A DNA stretch of 64,000 nucleotides from an uncultured Bacteroidota bacterium (lineage in GTDB: Bacteria > Bacteroidota > Bacteroidia > Chitinophagales > Chitinophagaceae), in contig CAIVEW010000100.1 of assembly GCA_903905065.1 (NCBI GenBank), forward strand, positions 1 to 64,000. Direction: 5' to 3'. Of this stretch, positions 33,119 to 41,525 are shown piece by piece. A program made the translations under genes and the position numbers. The notes under the pieces are model-generated. The model worked only from the letters and a program-made list of their open reading frames with translations. It made no database searches and was not told the origin of the DNA. Each line of letters begins with the position of its first letter. Position 1 is the first letter of the stretch.

Positions 33119-35038
33119 TCACGGTGTTGCCGGTGCAAGCGCTACCAATGTTGATATGCCGATCAAATTTTTATTTAGGGTAGTGACGAATGCACCATTC
33201 AGATAGGTGTCAAAGTCGTCGTACTTAACATATTTAGACATTATTTTTGAAGTGTCCACGGCCAACGCCACGAGATCTTTACGCATTTTTATGAGCAGGC
33301 CGTTTAGCGAGCTTGCCCCTGAAGGATCGAGTGGCTTAAAAAACACTTTGTTGTCGGTAGCCCATTTTGAGGCCTTCTCCTGCAGTGCCTTTGCGATCTC
33401 GCTATTCGGAACTACTTCTGTATTCAGCAGCGTATATTCACTTTTGTTCTTGCCTTCAGCATCCTTACGGAAAGTAAGTGAGCTCTCTTCTGTATAGCCT
33501 CCGTGAAGCATAGTTTCAAAATAATCCCTCATGGTGGCTGGCGCCAGCTTATCGGGCGAGATCTTCTGCTCGTCCGGCCATTCCCAATGGCCCAGGGTTC
33601 TTGCATTAATAACATTAATTGTCCCTTTCCAGTCGGTCTGCTCCACTTTGGTGAATGTCCCACCGGTTATCTTCGATTTGATCTTGCGATATGTATTTAC
33701 CGCGAACGCCCCCACCGGGCCAACACCAATGGACAACTCTGCGTAAACACCATTGAAGGTCACGTCCAACGTTTTTTTGAGCGGATCATCCGGAGTAAAG
33801 ATGAATGTGCCGGTAATAGTGATTCCCGTATTCAGCGTTGCTTCAACCTTGATTAAAAGCAATACCTCGAACCGGGCGCCAATAGCAAGCGAAATAGTAC
33901 CCGCAAAGGCCATTTCCACATCAAATTTTTTCCCAGGCTGGTTGTGCTCTACACTTGGCTTCCAGGTAACATCGCCTGAGCCCTTTGCAAAGACCTGTAC
34001 TTTGGCGATGACACCATTTGCTCCTGCGCCGATCTCAATGGAAAGTGAAAATACTTTTATCTCTCCGCCGGCTTTGAAATAATAGTACGCACGTTGGTCT
34101 GTGTATTCTTTCCAGCCCCAGGTAAACTGAACCTGGCCCTGCAGGATACTATATTGCACCTGGAAATACCAGCCAACCTGTGGTGTGAAATTCTGAATAG
34201 CATTGACGATATCCATTATCGTAGCCACAATGGTCAGCGCACTGCTTAGCGCCTCCATTCCTTTCGACTGGATCTTTGCACCATTGCAAGTAAGCTGAAC
34301 AGATTGCGCGGCCCAATCAGCAGATGTATCTGCATAGCCTATGGCTGCTGTTGTTTTATCGGGCGGGGAATTATCGTATGGCGTACCAGTCTTGTAAACA
34401 CTGTTGAACGCATTGTTTCCCATCAGGTCTGAATTGGCATTGAAAAAGCCATCCGGGATACCCAAGGTCAACTGCCAAATCTCGGGGTTATAAATAACTA
34501 CCTCATCGCTATTCACCCACCCAGGATAACTATTAATACCGTACGTTTTCTTCTGGTTGTAGGTATGCGCCCGTGTAATTAGCCCCTTGAAAAAACCGGC
34601 TATACCTGTCTTAAGAAAATCTTTGGGATCGATGCTTAACTCAACACTATATGAAGGCCCGGAATATTTTTTAAGCACACTTGAGAAGCGGTCATAAACT
34701 TCCAGTTCCGGCGGCGGCGGCGGATCCGGGGCGGTTGCACTCCAGGCTACCGTGACGGTCTCCTTATATGCTGTGCTTGGCGGCGCGCCAGGTGAACCGG
34801 CGGGAACGTCGGGAACGATCTCGTAAAGGCCTTCAAAAGGGTAAGGCTTTGTCCTGCCGTGCCCGCAAGCTATCGAAATTTTAGTACTTGGCTTGAGCTT
34901 CTTGGGTGGAAGGGGAGGCGGAAGTGGTTTTTTCGGAGGTAAAGGCGGCGGAGTTTTCGCCATGTTGGGTTTTGGCGGTAACGGTGGCGGTGTTGCCGGT
35001 GTTTTATTCAGCGGGCAAGATTTTACAGCTTTACCCAT
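33119..35038 (-). CDS. Large Pro-rich protein, candidate PAAR-linked cargo or effector
   Basis: About 639 residues. The N-terminus has three PPPLPPK-type repeats (residues about 15-50), then a beta-rich body with a second Pro run (APDPPPPPELEVYD). The central region (residues about 290-470) is a glycine-rich, alternating-hydrophobic segment such as FSLSIEIGAGANGVIAKV and ISLAIGARFEVLLLIKV, suggestive of a membrane-active beta structure. No known domain recognised. The ATG at 35038 overlaps the previous gene's TAA by 8 bases. No signal peptide, consistent with delivery by a spike rather than Sec. Confidence 0.75.
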   Translation of the reverse strand: MGKAVKSCPLNKTPATPPPLPPKPNMAKTPPPLPPKKPLPPPLPPKKLKPSTKISIACGHGRTKPYPFEGLYEIVPDVPAGSPGAPPSTAYKETVTVAWSATAPDPPPPPELEVYDRFSSVLKKYSGPSYSVELSIDPKDFLKTGIAGFFKGLITRAHTYNQKKTYGINSYPGWVNSDEVVIYNPEIWQLTLGIPDGFFNANSDLMGNNAFNSVYKTGTPYDNSPPDKTTAAIGYADTSADWAAQSVQLTCNGAKIQSKGMEALSSALTIVATIMDIVNAIQNFTPQVGWYFQVQYSILQGQVQFTWGWKEYTDQRAYYYFKAGGEIKVFSLSIEIGAGANGVIAKVQVFAKGSGDVTWKPSVEHNQPGKKFDVEMAFAGTISLAIGARFEVLLLIKVEATLNTGITITGTFIFTPDDPLKKTLDVTFNGVYAELSIGVGPVGAFAVNTYRKIKSKITGGTFTKVEQTDWKGTINVINARTLGHWEWPDEQKISPDKLAPATMRDYFETMLHGGYTEESSLTFRKDAEGKNKSEYTLLNTEVVPNSEIAKALQEKASKWATDNKVFFKPLDPSGASSLNGLLIKMRKDLVALAVDTSKIMSKYVKYDDFDTYLNGAFVTTLNKNLIGISTLVALAPATP

Positions 35039-35417
35039 TGACAACAGTTTTATTATTTTTAGCAATAAAGGACTTCAAAGATTTCAACCTGGACGCGGTA
35101 TCTGAGTCGGAATAAAGTATGTTTATTGCCCAGCTGGGTTTGTGGTCAGAGAGTAGTTCCTTATGATTGACTGCAATTTTAGCATATTCGTAGATCTGGG
35201 CGTTCTCTTCAATAGCCATTCCCATCGCATCATGAATGACATAAGAAACAACCGACTTGTCAGCCACTTCAAAACCTTCTTCAATCAATTTTACGAAAAA
35301 CGTATAGGCCAGATTCTCTATAACACCCGCTTCGATGGTATTAAATTGCTGTTCATTAATGATAAACAGGCCGTGTTCAAATGCGTGGGTGTGCTCATGT
35401 TCGTGCGCGTGTTCCAT
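35031..35417 (-). CDS. Small protein with His-rich N-terminus, PAAR cassette
   Basis: A 128-residue soluble protein starting MEHAHEHEHTHAFEHG, a possible metal-binding or solubility tag, followed by an alpha-helical body (FNTIEAGVIENLAYTFFVKL; VVSYVIHDAMGMAIEENAQI). No family recognised. The ATG at 35417 lies 8 bases after the PAAR stop; a longer frame to 35630 overlaps PAAR and is rejected. By size and place it may be an adaptor or chaperone for the next gene product. Confidence 0.68.
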   Translation of the reverse strand: MEHAHEHEHTHAFEHGLFIINEQQFNTIEAGVIENLAYTFFVKLIEEGFEVADKSVVSYVIHDAMGMAIEENAQIYEYAKIAVNHKELLSDHKPSWAINILYSDSDTASRLKSLKSFIAKNNKTVVNG

Positions 35418-35425
35418 AAAATGGT

Positions 35426-35905
35426 TTATGACTCCATAACTGCTTTTGCACATTGTTCGCAAAACGGAATACCATCCGCTGCCGCCTCTCTCATAGCTAC
35501 TACCTGGGCCATCTGATTTCTGACAGCGGGAGGCATTGTACCCATGAGGTCCACTAAGACATTTACTGGTATTGCGCCTAAACCACCGCCGCCGCCGCCG
35601 CCAGCCTCGCCGATAAGCACTGTAGGGCAACCCAAAGTAATAGTACCGCCATGAGCGCAGGAATCGCCCATGCGGGCAGCTGGCTTACCGCATATCAATA
35701 CGCCTGCTGAGCCAAGAATAATGGTGTCTGGTGGACCTACGCAAACGCACATATCACCCATCACAGATGCTGGCATGCCGCCAATAAGCACCGTGGGTGC
35801 ACCCGGACCGGTAACAGGTCCACCCACGTGCGGAATAGGTGGCACACCCGGTGTCATCATCGGGCATACATGCATATCTCCTATTCGTGCGGCCGGCTGT
35901 CCCAT
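35426..35905 (-). CDS. PAAR domain spike-tip protein
   Basis: A 159-residue PAAR-repeat protein. From the ATG at 35905 it reads GQPAARIGDMHVCPMMTPG, with further PAAR-like repeats (GMPASVMGDMCVC, GKPAARMGDSCAHGG) and the histidine/cysteine pattern that binds zinc at the spike tip. A Gly run leads to a short C-terminal tail ending FCEQCAKAVMES. PAAR proteins cap VgrG/spike complexes of type VI secretion and contractile injection systems and carry cargo. No VgrG, tube or sheath gene is nearby. Confidence 0.9.
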   Translation of the reverse strand: MGQPAARIGDMHVCPMMTPGVPPIPHVGGPVTGPGAPTVLIGGMPASVMGDMCVCVGPPDTIILGSAGVLICGKPAARMGDSCAHGGTITLGCPTVLIGEAGGGGGGGLGAIPVNVLVDLMGTMPPAVRNQMAQVVAMREAAADGIPFCEQCAKAVMES

Positions 35906-36040
35906 ATCGCAGGTATTGAATTGGTGGAGAGTGAAATTAAAAAAAAAAACGAACTTAATAAAAAATTTGCTAACATCGATCGAAGCTCCTATCGGCAATA
36001 ACGAAGTATAAAGGTAAAGTGAGCAATTGTCTAAGCCAGC

Positions 36041-37288
36041 TCATCGTTCAAGGCTAAACCTTTTCTCCAGTTCAATAAGCCGCGCGAGTTTCTGAAGTGA
36101 CGTGCTGTGGTCTTTCACATAAGGGTTGGTTGTGTCCCAAACGTATCCGGCAAGCACAGAGCATATTTTATTTTTTATGGCATTGTCCTGCTTGTCAGCA
36201 AAAAAAATTGTATCAAGTGTCCCATCGTACCAGGCCATCACATAGGAGCGGAAAGTATTGATGCCTTGCATCATCTGCTCGGTATATTCCTTTTCCCAGT
36301 GTACTGCCTCACCTTTAAGTTTACGTATCACTAAGTGAGCCGCCATCTGGCTCGACACAGTAGCGAGTGTAACGCCAGAGGAAAACACGGGGTCAAGAAA
36401 TTCCGTAACATTGCCGGTGAGCACAAATCCATCCCCGTAAAACCTGTCGGTAGTTGACGACCAGGACTCGAGCACCCTCGGCGGAAAAACCATTTCCACA
36501 TTTTTGAAGCGCTCCCGGAGGTAAGGCTCGTCTGCAATCATCGCGCGCAACTGCTGTTCATTATCACCGTTATATTGATCAAAAAAACCGGGGTCACCTA
36601 CAAAGCCTAAAGAAGTAATGCCGCTGGAAAAAGGGATGATCCATACCCACACGCCCAACTTGTGCACCACTATAGTTATACGGTTTGGCTCATCGGCCAT
36701 AGAGCGATTCACATCCACCATGTGTGAAAAAAGCGCCTTTCGTGGCGGCAGATTCGAAGGTTTGTCCAGGTTGAATAAGCGGGGTATGACCCGGCCATAG
36801 CCGCTGCCATCAATAATAAACCGCGCTTCAATTTCACTTTTATTACCATTAATATCTTCAACCGTTGTAACCGAATCCGAGCCATTAAAAACGATTCCTG
36901 TAACTGTCGTTTCATAGGAAACCGGTACGCCCATTTGCTCCACAGTATCCGCCAATGTTTTATCAAATTCCGCTCTCGGCACCTGCCATGTCCAGTTCCA
37001 GCCAGGTGTATACTGGTCAGCAAAGGAGTAGTCGCATATTTTACCGTCCTTCACAAACTTGGCGCCAAATTTCTCTTGGAAACCTTTTGCTTTTACAGCA
37101 TCCAGGAAACCAGCCTCGGAAAGCGCTTCCATGCAGCGAGGCAGCAAACTTTCTCCTATCACAAAACGTGGAAATTTCAACTTCTCCACGATCTTAACTT
37201 TATATCCAGCCTTGTTAACGATAGACGCCGCCACCGTTCCTGAAGGGCCCGCACCTATTACCAGTACATCTACTTTTTCCCTGTTCAT
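36041..37288 (-). CDS. Flavin-dependent oxidoreductase, tryptophan-halogenase family
   Basis: About 415 residues. The FAD motif VLVIGAGPSGTVAAS is at the N-terminus, then FVIGESLLPRCMEAL. The halogenase-type signature WxWxIP is present (VWVWIIPFSSG), and GFVLTGNVTEFLDPVFSSGV is the second FAD region. Flexirubin clusters carry proteins of this family; halogenation or ring oxidation cannot be told apart from sequence. Last gene of a four-gene operon. ATG 37288 preferred; ATG 37330 would overlap the methyltransferase. Confidence 0.85.
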   Translation of the reverse strand: MNREKVDVLVIGAGPSGTVAASIVNKAGYKVKIVEKLKFPRFVIGESLLPRCMEALSEAGFLDAVKAKGFQEKFGAKFVKDGKICDYSFADQYTPGWNWTWQVPRAEFDKTLADTVEQMGVPVSYETTVTGIVFNGSDSVTTVEDINGNKSEIEARFIIDGSGYGRVIPRLFNLDKPSNLPPRKALFSHMVDVNRSMADEPNRITIVVHKLGVWVWIIPFSSGITSLGFVGDPGFFDQYNGDNEQQLRAMIADEPYLRERFKNVEMVFPPRVLESWSSTTDRFYGDGFVLTGNVTEFLDPVFSSGVTLATVSSQMAAHLVIRKLKGEAVHWEKEYTEQMMQGINTFRSYVMAWYDGTLDTIFFADKQDNAIKNKICSVLAGYVWDTTNPYVKDHSTSLQKLARLIELEKRFSLER

Positions 37289-37311
37289 ACCCGTATAATA
37301 TTTGTTACCGA

Positions 37312-38382
37312 TTATTTTCTCCTTTTGCATTTAATTAGAGTCTGGCTAAGGCCGATATTATCAGTCTCCTCGACAATTTCAAAACCTGCCTCCCGGATAC
37401 ATTTGGTGAACACCTCTGCACTATACATCTGGCTGTTGCCATTAGCTATCGCCGTGAAGTATAACGAGGTTTGCTGCAGGCAAAATGCCGCGATCTCGTA
37501 TTGCTGCCTGTCCCAGAACGGCTCCATGATAATTACGCAGCCGTTTTCATCAAGTGCTTCGTGACACCTTTTCAGGATAGAGACGATTTCCGTTTCAGAA
37601 AAACAATCCAGGAACTGGCTCATCCATATAGCATCGAAACCCTTGGGGATCTTTGCGTTTTCATCGAGCAGATTTACGGGTAGAAAAGATACCTGCCCCG
37701 TAATGCCTTCTTGTTCTATTTTAGCCTCTGCGATTCCCAACTGACCGGGCAAATCCATAATAGTAACCCGGATATCCGGCGAATATTTTGCAGAGATGGT
37801 TGCCCACTTGCCGGTATTGCCACCAATGTCAAGGATATTCTTTATCCCATCTTTGTAAACATGGGGCAGCACTAAGGGGAAAGCATCATCTGAAAAATAA
37901 TGATCGAAACTGAACCAGCTTTTCTGAATATTGGACGGTAATTGTGACAATCCTTCATAAACAGTTTTCCATGGTCCAAGCTCTTTAAGGCCTTCCGGCT
38001 TCCCGGTCTCAATGCTTTTATCCAGCGAAAAAAGACCTTTGTAGCATACGTCCTGAACGAAGTCCATGTTCACTTTAGTAAGCTCGTCATGCAAAATAAA
38101 ATAGCCCGTTTTCGCGAGTGTATATTTTTCATCATTTACGAGCACCAGGCCGAGGCTCAAGCCCGACTCCAATAACACCCGTACTCCGTATTCCGGCAGT
38201 TTCACTTTAACAGCAATATCAGCTAAGGGCAATCCATCCGCGCCACTCTCTTCAATAACATTCAATATACCCGAATTTCTTAACACCCTCGCCGACTGAA
38301 AGATCACCGGCCCAAAGGAAATCCATTGAGCCATCTCCCTTGCTTTAAATGCCGTCTTTGTTTCCTTAGTAAAAAATTTCAT
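37312..38382 (-). CDS. SAM-dependent O-methyltransferase-type enzyme
   Basis: About 356 residues. A helical N-terminal dimerisation region, then the SAM fold with motif I ILDIGGNTGKWATISAKY, MDLPGQL, and FDAIWMSQFLDCFSE as post-motif. It looks like a small-molecule O-methyltransferase. Flexirubins are methylated on the aryl ring, so it may modify the pigment starter. The upstream TTG (38442) is ignored in favour of ATG 38382 (MKFFTKETK). Confidence 0.85.
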   Translation of the reverse strand: MKFFTKETKTAFKAREMAQWISFGPVIFQSARVLRNSGILNVIEESGADGLPLADIAVKVKLPEYGVRVLLESGLSLGLVLVNDEKYTLAKTGYFILHDELTKVNMDFVQDVCYKGLFSLDKSIETGKPEGLKELGPWKTVYEGLSQLPSNIQKSWFSFDHYFSDDAFPLVLPHVYKDGIKNILDIGGNTGKWATISAKYSPDIRVTIMDLPGQLGIAEAKIEQEGITGQVSFLPVNLLDENAKIPKGFDAIWMSQFLDCFSETEIVSILKRCHEALDENGCVIIMEPFWDRQQYEIAAFCLQQTSLYFTAIANGNSQMYSAEVFTKCIREAGFEIVEETDNIGLSQTLIKCKRRK

Positions 38383-38442
38383 CAAACGATCTTTATTTCT
38401 TTTCAAAAAAACACCCGCTAACTGGAGATTATAAACTGCCAA

Positions 38443-39198
38443 CTAAGAATAAAGCCCACCATTCACCGACAGTACCTGAGCGGTTATGTAACCTGCTTCA
38501 GGCGAAGCCAGGAACCCCACTGCGCTGGCCACTTCTTCCGGTAATCCAAATCTCCTCACAGGCACCAGCACTGACATTTCCTTTTCATCAAGCCCTTCCG
38601 TCATATCTGTTTTTATAAAGCCGGGGGCTACCGCATTCACCGTCACACCCTTCCGTCCTACCTCCTGCGCCAACGCCTTTGTTGCACCTATTACCCCTGC
38701 CTTTGCCGCCGAATAATTTGTCTGCCCAGGCAACCCTTTCAGCCCCGAAAGAGAAACGACATTTACGATGCGTCCGTATTTTTTTAACAGCATTCCACTA
38801 AGCACCATGCGGGTAACGTAGAAAAAACCGCCCAGGCTGGTATTGATCACATTATCCCATTGCTCGTCCTTCATCCACAACATCAGGCCGTCATCTTTTA
38901 TTCCCGCATTGTTTACCAGTACCTCAATATATCGGTCGGGATTTGCAGCGATCCACTTGCCGAGCACATCCTGAATTTGCTCCTTCGACGAAACGTCAAA
39001 TTGAATCAGTTCACCATCGCCACCATTCTCCCTGATGCGGGAAAGCGTATCATTCGCCTCTGTCTCGTTGCTCTTATAGTTCACCAGCACATAGTAGCTC
39101 ATAGCGGCCATTTTTATACAAATAGCTTTGCCTATCCCTCTCGATCCTCCCGTTACTAATGCGCACTTCATTAATGTCATTTTTATTGTTCCCAGCAT
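38443..39198 (-). CDS. 3-oxoacyl-ACP reductase-like SDR (FabG family)
   Basis: A 251-residue short-chain dehydrogenase. NADP motif TGGSRGIGKAICIK; catalytic Ser and Tyr/Lys in VVSLSGLKGLPGQTNYSAAKAG; NNAG loop in VLVNNAGIKDDG; closing motif GYITAQVLSVNGG. It would reduce the 3-oxo groups while a polyene chain grows. Begins 2 bases after the ammonia-lyase stop (ATG 39198; ATG 39171 is also possible). Confidence 0.92.
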   Translation of the reverse strand: MLGTIKMTLMKCALVTGGSRGIGKAICIKMAAMSYYVLVNYKSNETEANDTLSRIRENGGDGELIQFDVSSKEQIQDVLGKWIAANPDRYIEVLVNNAGIKDDGLMLWMKDEQWDNVINTSLGGFFYVTRMVLSGMLLKKYGRIVNVVSLSGLKGLPGQTNYSAAKAGVIGATKALAQEVGRKGVTVNAVAPGFIKTDMTEGLDEKEMSVLVPVRRFGLPEEVASAVGFLASPEAGYITAQVLSVNGGLYS

Positions 39199-39200
39199 TT

Positions 39201-40754
39201 CTACCGCATCGCTAATGCAATCACTGGCTCAGATTTTTCAAAATACTCTTTTACCCGCTCCAGATCTTTATACTTAGGTTTGTCTTCAACGAATTTCGGG
39301 AAGATCGATCTGATCTCATCATAAAAGAACTTTGTTTTCGGCGACAGCTCTGCTGCGCAACCAATATGGTCTATCGCCTGCAGCACAGTCATCATCTGTA
39401 TGGCCAGCACCTCAAACGAATTGTCGATAACCCGCTTTGTCATCAAGGCTGCATTGCACCCCATGCTCACTATATCCTGGTTGTCGTTATTGTTCGGAAT
39501 ACTATGCACATACATCGGGAAAGACAAAGTCTGGTTTTCCGCAACGGTTGATGTTGCGGTAAACTGCATGCCCTGCATACCAAAATTGAACCCAAGTACA
39601 CCAAGATTTACAAAAGGCGGAAACTTCTGGTTCAGCTTGTCGTTCAACAGATAGTTAAGCTGCCGTTCAGACAACATTGACAGCTTGGTAATGGCTATTT
39701 TCAGCTTGTCCATTTCCAGCGACACATAGTCACCGTGAAAATTACCCCCATGAAAAATGTTTTTGTTTTCGTGGTCTATTATCGGGTTATCATTAACTGA
39801 ATTCAACTCGTTTACAACTACATTTTCTGCCTGGCAAATGGTATCATAAATGGGGCCTAGTATCTGGGTAACACAACGCAGCGAATAATACTCCTGTACC
39901 TTATCTTCGAAAACATCCTGCTCCAGGGGTTCTGAGTGATACAAATGTTCGGAACGGCTGCGGATCATTTTGCTGCCTTTCAAAATATCGCGAAGTGCTG
40001 CCGCCACATGATTTTGTCCCTTGTGGTGCTTCACAATATTCAACTCGTAGGAAAAATGATCATCGAATGCTGCAACTACTTCATTTGTCATCGCAGAAAG
40101 AAGCATTGACCAACTCACCAATTTCTGCGCCTGGATAATGTTCACCATACCCACGCCAGTCATGGCAGATGTGCCGTTCAATATGGCCAGCCCTTCCCTT
40201 ATGTGAATAGACATAGGCTTAATGCCTTCCTTATTAAGTACCTCTGAAGCAGGGCATATCCTGTTCTCATAGATCACTTCGCCCTCACCTATCATTACCA
40301 GGGCCAGATGCGCCAATTGAACAAGGTCGCCACTGGCGCCAACGCCCCCATGCTCATATATACAAGGGGTAATATCTTTATTGATCAGATCCCGAAGCAA
40401 CTCAGCTACTTCTGTATGTACCCCCGAATATCCTTGCATCAGGCTGTTCAGCCTGGCTATCATAAGCGCCTTGACCAGTAAACGGGGCAATAACTTACCA
40501 CCACCTGATGAATGACTCCGGATAAGGTTGTACTGTAGCGGTAAAAGATTTTCCTGGCTGACCTTGTATTGAGCCATTGGCCCGAATCCGGTGTTTATCC
40601 CGTATATCAGTTTATTGGCGGAAAACTGCTGAAGGAACTCATAGTTCACGCCAACTTTTGCCGTGGCCTCGTCATCTAACCCGACCGCTTGCTTTTTGAA
40701 AACAATTTCTGAAAAATCACTTAAGGAGAGGTTCTTACCTCCGACATACACCAT
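39201..40754 (-). CDS. Aromatic amino acid ammonia-lyase, tyrosine ammonia-lyase type
   Basis: A 517-residue MIO enzyme that converts tyrosine to 4-coumarate. MIO triad A140-S141-G142 (GGVGASGDLVQ); catalytic Tyr in LIYGINTGFGPM; long helical core (QEYYSLRCVTQILGPIYDTI). The selectivity pair reads S80-H81 (YNLIRSHSSG), like histidine lyases, but the same pair and whole-length similarity fit the characterised flavobacterial TAL of flexirubin clusters. First gene of the operon; its product would be the aryl starter for a flexirubin polyene. Confidence 0.88.
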   Translation of the reverse strand: MVYVGGKNLSLSDFSEIVFKKQAVGLDDEATAKVGVNYEFLQQFSANKLIYGINTGFGPMAQYKVSQENLLPLQYNLIRSHSSGGGKLLPRLLVKALMIARLNSLMQGYSGVHTEVAELLRDLINKDITPCIYEHGGVGASGDLVQLAHLALVMIGEGEVIYENRICPASEVLNKEGIKPMSIHIREGLAILNGTSAMTGVGMVNIIQAQKLVSWSMLLSAMTNEVVAAFDDHFSYELNIVKHHKGQNHVAAALRDILKGSKMIRSRSEHLYHSEPLEQDVFEDKVQEYYSLRCVTQILGPIYDTICQAENVVVNELNSVNDNPIIDHENKNIFHGGNFHGDYVSLEMDKLKIAITKLSMLSERQLNYLLNDKLNQKFPPFVNLGVLGFNFGMQGMQFTATSTVAENQTLSFPMYVHSIPNNNDNQDIVSMGCNAALMTKRVIDNSFEVLAIQMMTVLQAIDHIGCAAELSPKTKFFYDEIRSIFPKFVEDKPKYKDLERVKEYFEKSEPVIALAMR

Positions 40755-40970
40755 GCAAACTTCATTTTATTTAATAATGTAAATGTATTGCGCGTAAAAG
40801 TAGTAAAGATAGTGGAAAGTAGGTCCACGGGTGCGCGCAAATGAGCTCCTATTTCAAGTTTATAAAAATGGATCCATAAGTTGGGAAATTTCCGCGTGTT
40901 TTGATACCCCACCTGCAACATGCTACTCTACAAACTGCTGATCAGAGCTACCCAAATATTTACAAATCAC

Positions 40971-40978
40971 TATATTTG
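40971..40978 (+). promoter_or_regulatory. -7 promoter box of the ICMT-like gene (TATATTTG)
   Basis: Perfect TAnnTTTG, 35 bases before the ATG at 41014. The other 200 bases of this divergent gap show no clear box for the ammonia-lyase operon. Confidence 0.6.
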
Positions 40979-41013
40979 CGTTAGTCACTTTATTATCCTG
41001 AAAATCATGAAAC

Positions 41014-41523
41014 ATGGCCGATAAAGAACCTTCCATTCTTATTCATTTGCGGGACATGGTATTGCTGCCGTTTATGGTCACAGTAGTGATCCCCTTCTTT
41101 ATGTATCGGGCTGGTGTGCCGCTGTTTAAAGAGCAGCCCATTACTGCTAAGATTGCTGGGGCGGTGCTGTTCTGCTGCGGGCTACCACTGCAATTGTATA
41201 CCACCTGGCTGTTCAAACAATTTGGCAAGGGCACACTTGCCCCGTGGCAACCCACTCAAAACCTGGTGATCCGCGGGCCATACCGCTATTGCCGCAACCC
41301 TATGATCACAGGCGTGCTACTGATATTGGCGGGCGAAGGACTATTTCTCAATGCGCGGCCTATTGCTGTATGGGCAGTTATGTTCTCACTGGTCAATACC
41401 GCATTCTTTATCTTTAAGGAAGAGCCCGATATGCTGGATCGTTTTGGAGAGCCCTATGCGAAATACAAAAAGCAGGTGCCAAGATGGATACCAAATTTGA
41501 AGCCATACAGAGAACTGCAATAA
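41014..41523 (+). CDS. Isoprenylcysteine carboxyl methyltransferase family membrane protein
   Basis: A 169-residue integral membrane methyltransferase-like protein. Three or four helices, then the family signature VIRGPYRYCRNPMITG and a C-terminal FKEEPDMLDRFGEPYAKYKKQVPRWIP. Family members (ICMT/PEMT/NnrU-like) methylate lipids or prenyl groups; the substrate here is unknown. It converges 2 bases from the next gene. Confidence 0.87.
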   Translation: MADKEPSILIHLRDMVLLPFMVTVVIPFFMYRAGVPLFKEQPITAKIAGAVLFCCGLPLQLYTTWLFKQFGKGTLAPWQPTQNLVIRGPYRYCRNPMITGVLLILAGEGLFLNARPIAVWAVMFSLVNTAFFIFKEEPDMLDRFGEPYAKYKKQVPRWIPNLKPYRELQ

Positions 41524-41525
41524 AT

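Noticed and set aside
35418-35630. N-terminal extension of the His-rich protein
   Set aside because: It overlaps the PAAR gene and is Arg/Ser-rich shadow sequence; the ATG at 35417 fits the operon spacing.
35935-35952. Poly-A/T tract upstream of PAAR as a slippage site
   Set aside because: It lies outside the likely coding region, so length changes would not shift a frame.
35906-35998. N-terminal extension of the PAAR protein
   Set aside because: The added residues run through a poly-A tract and are not PAAR-like; ATG 35905 begins directly with the repeat.
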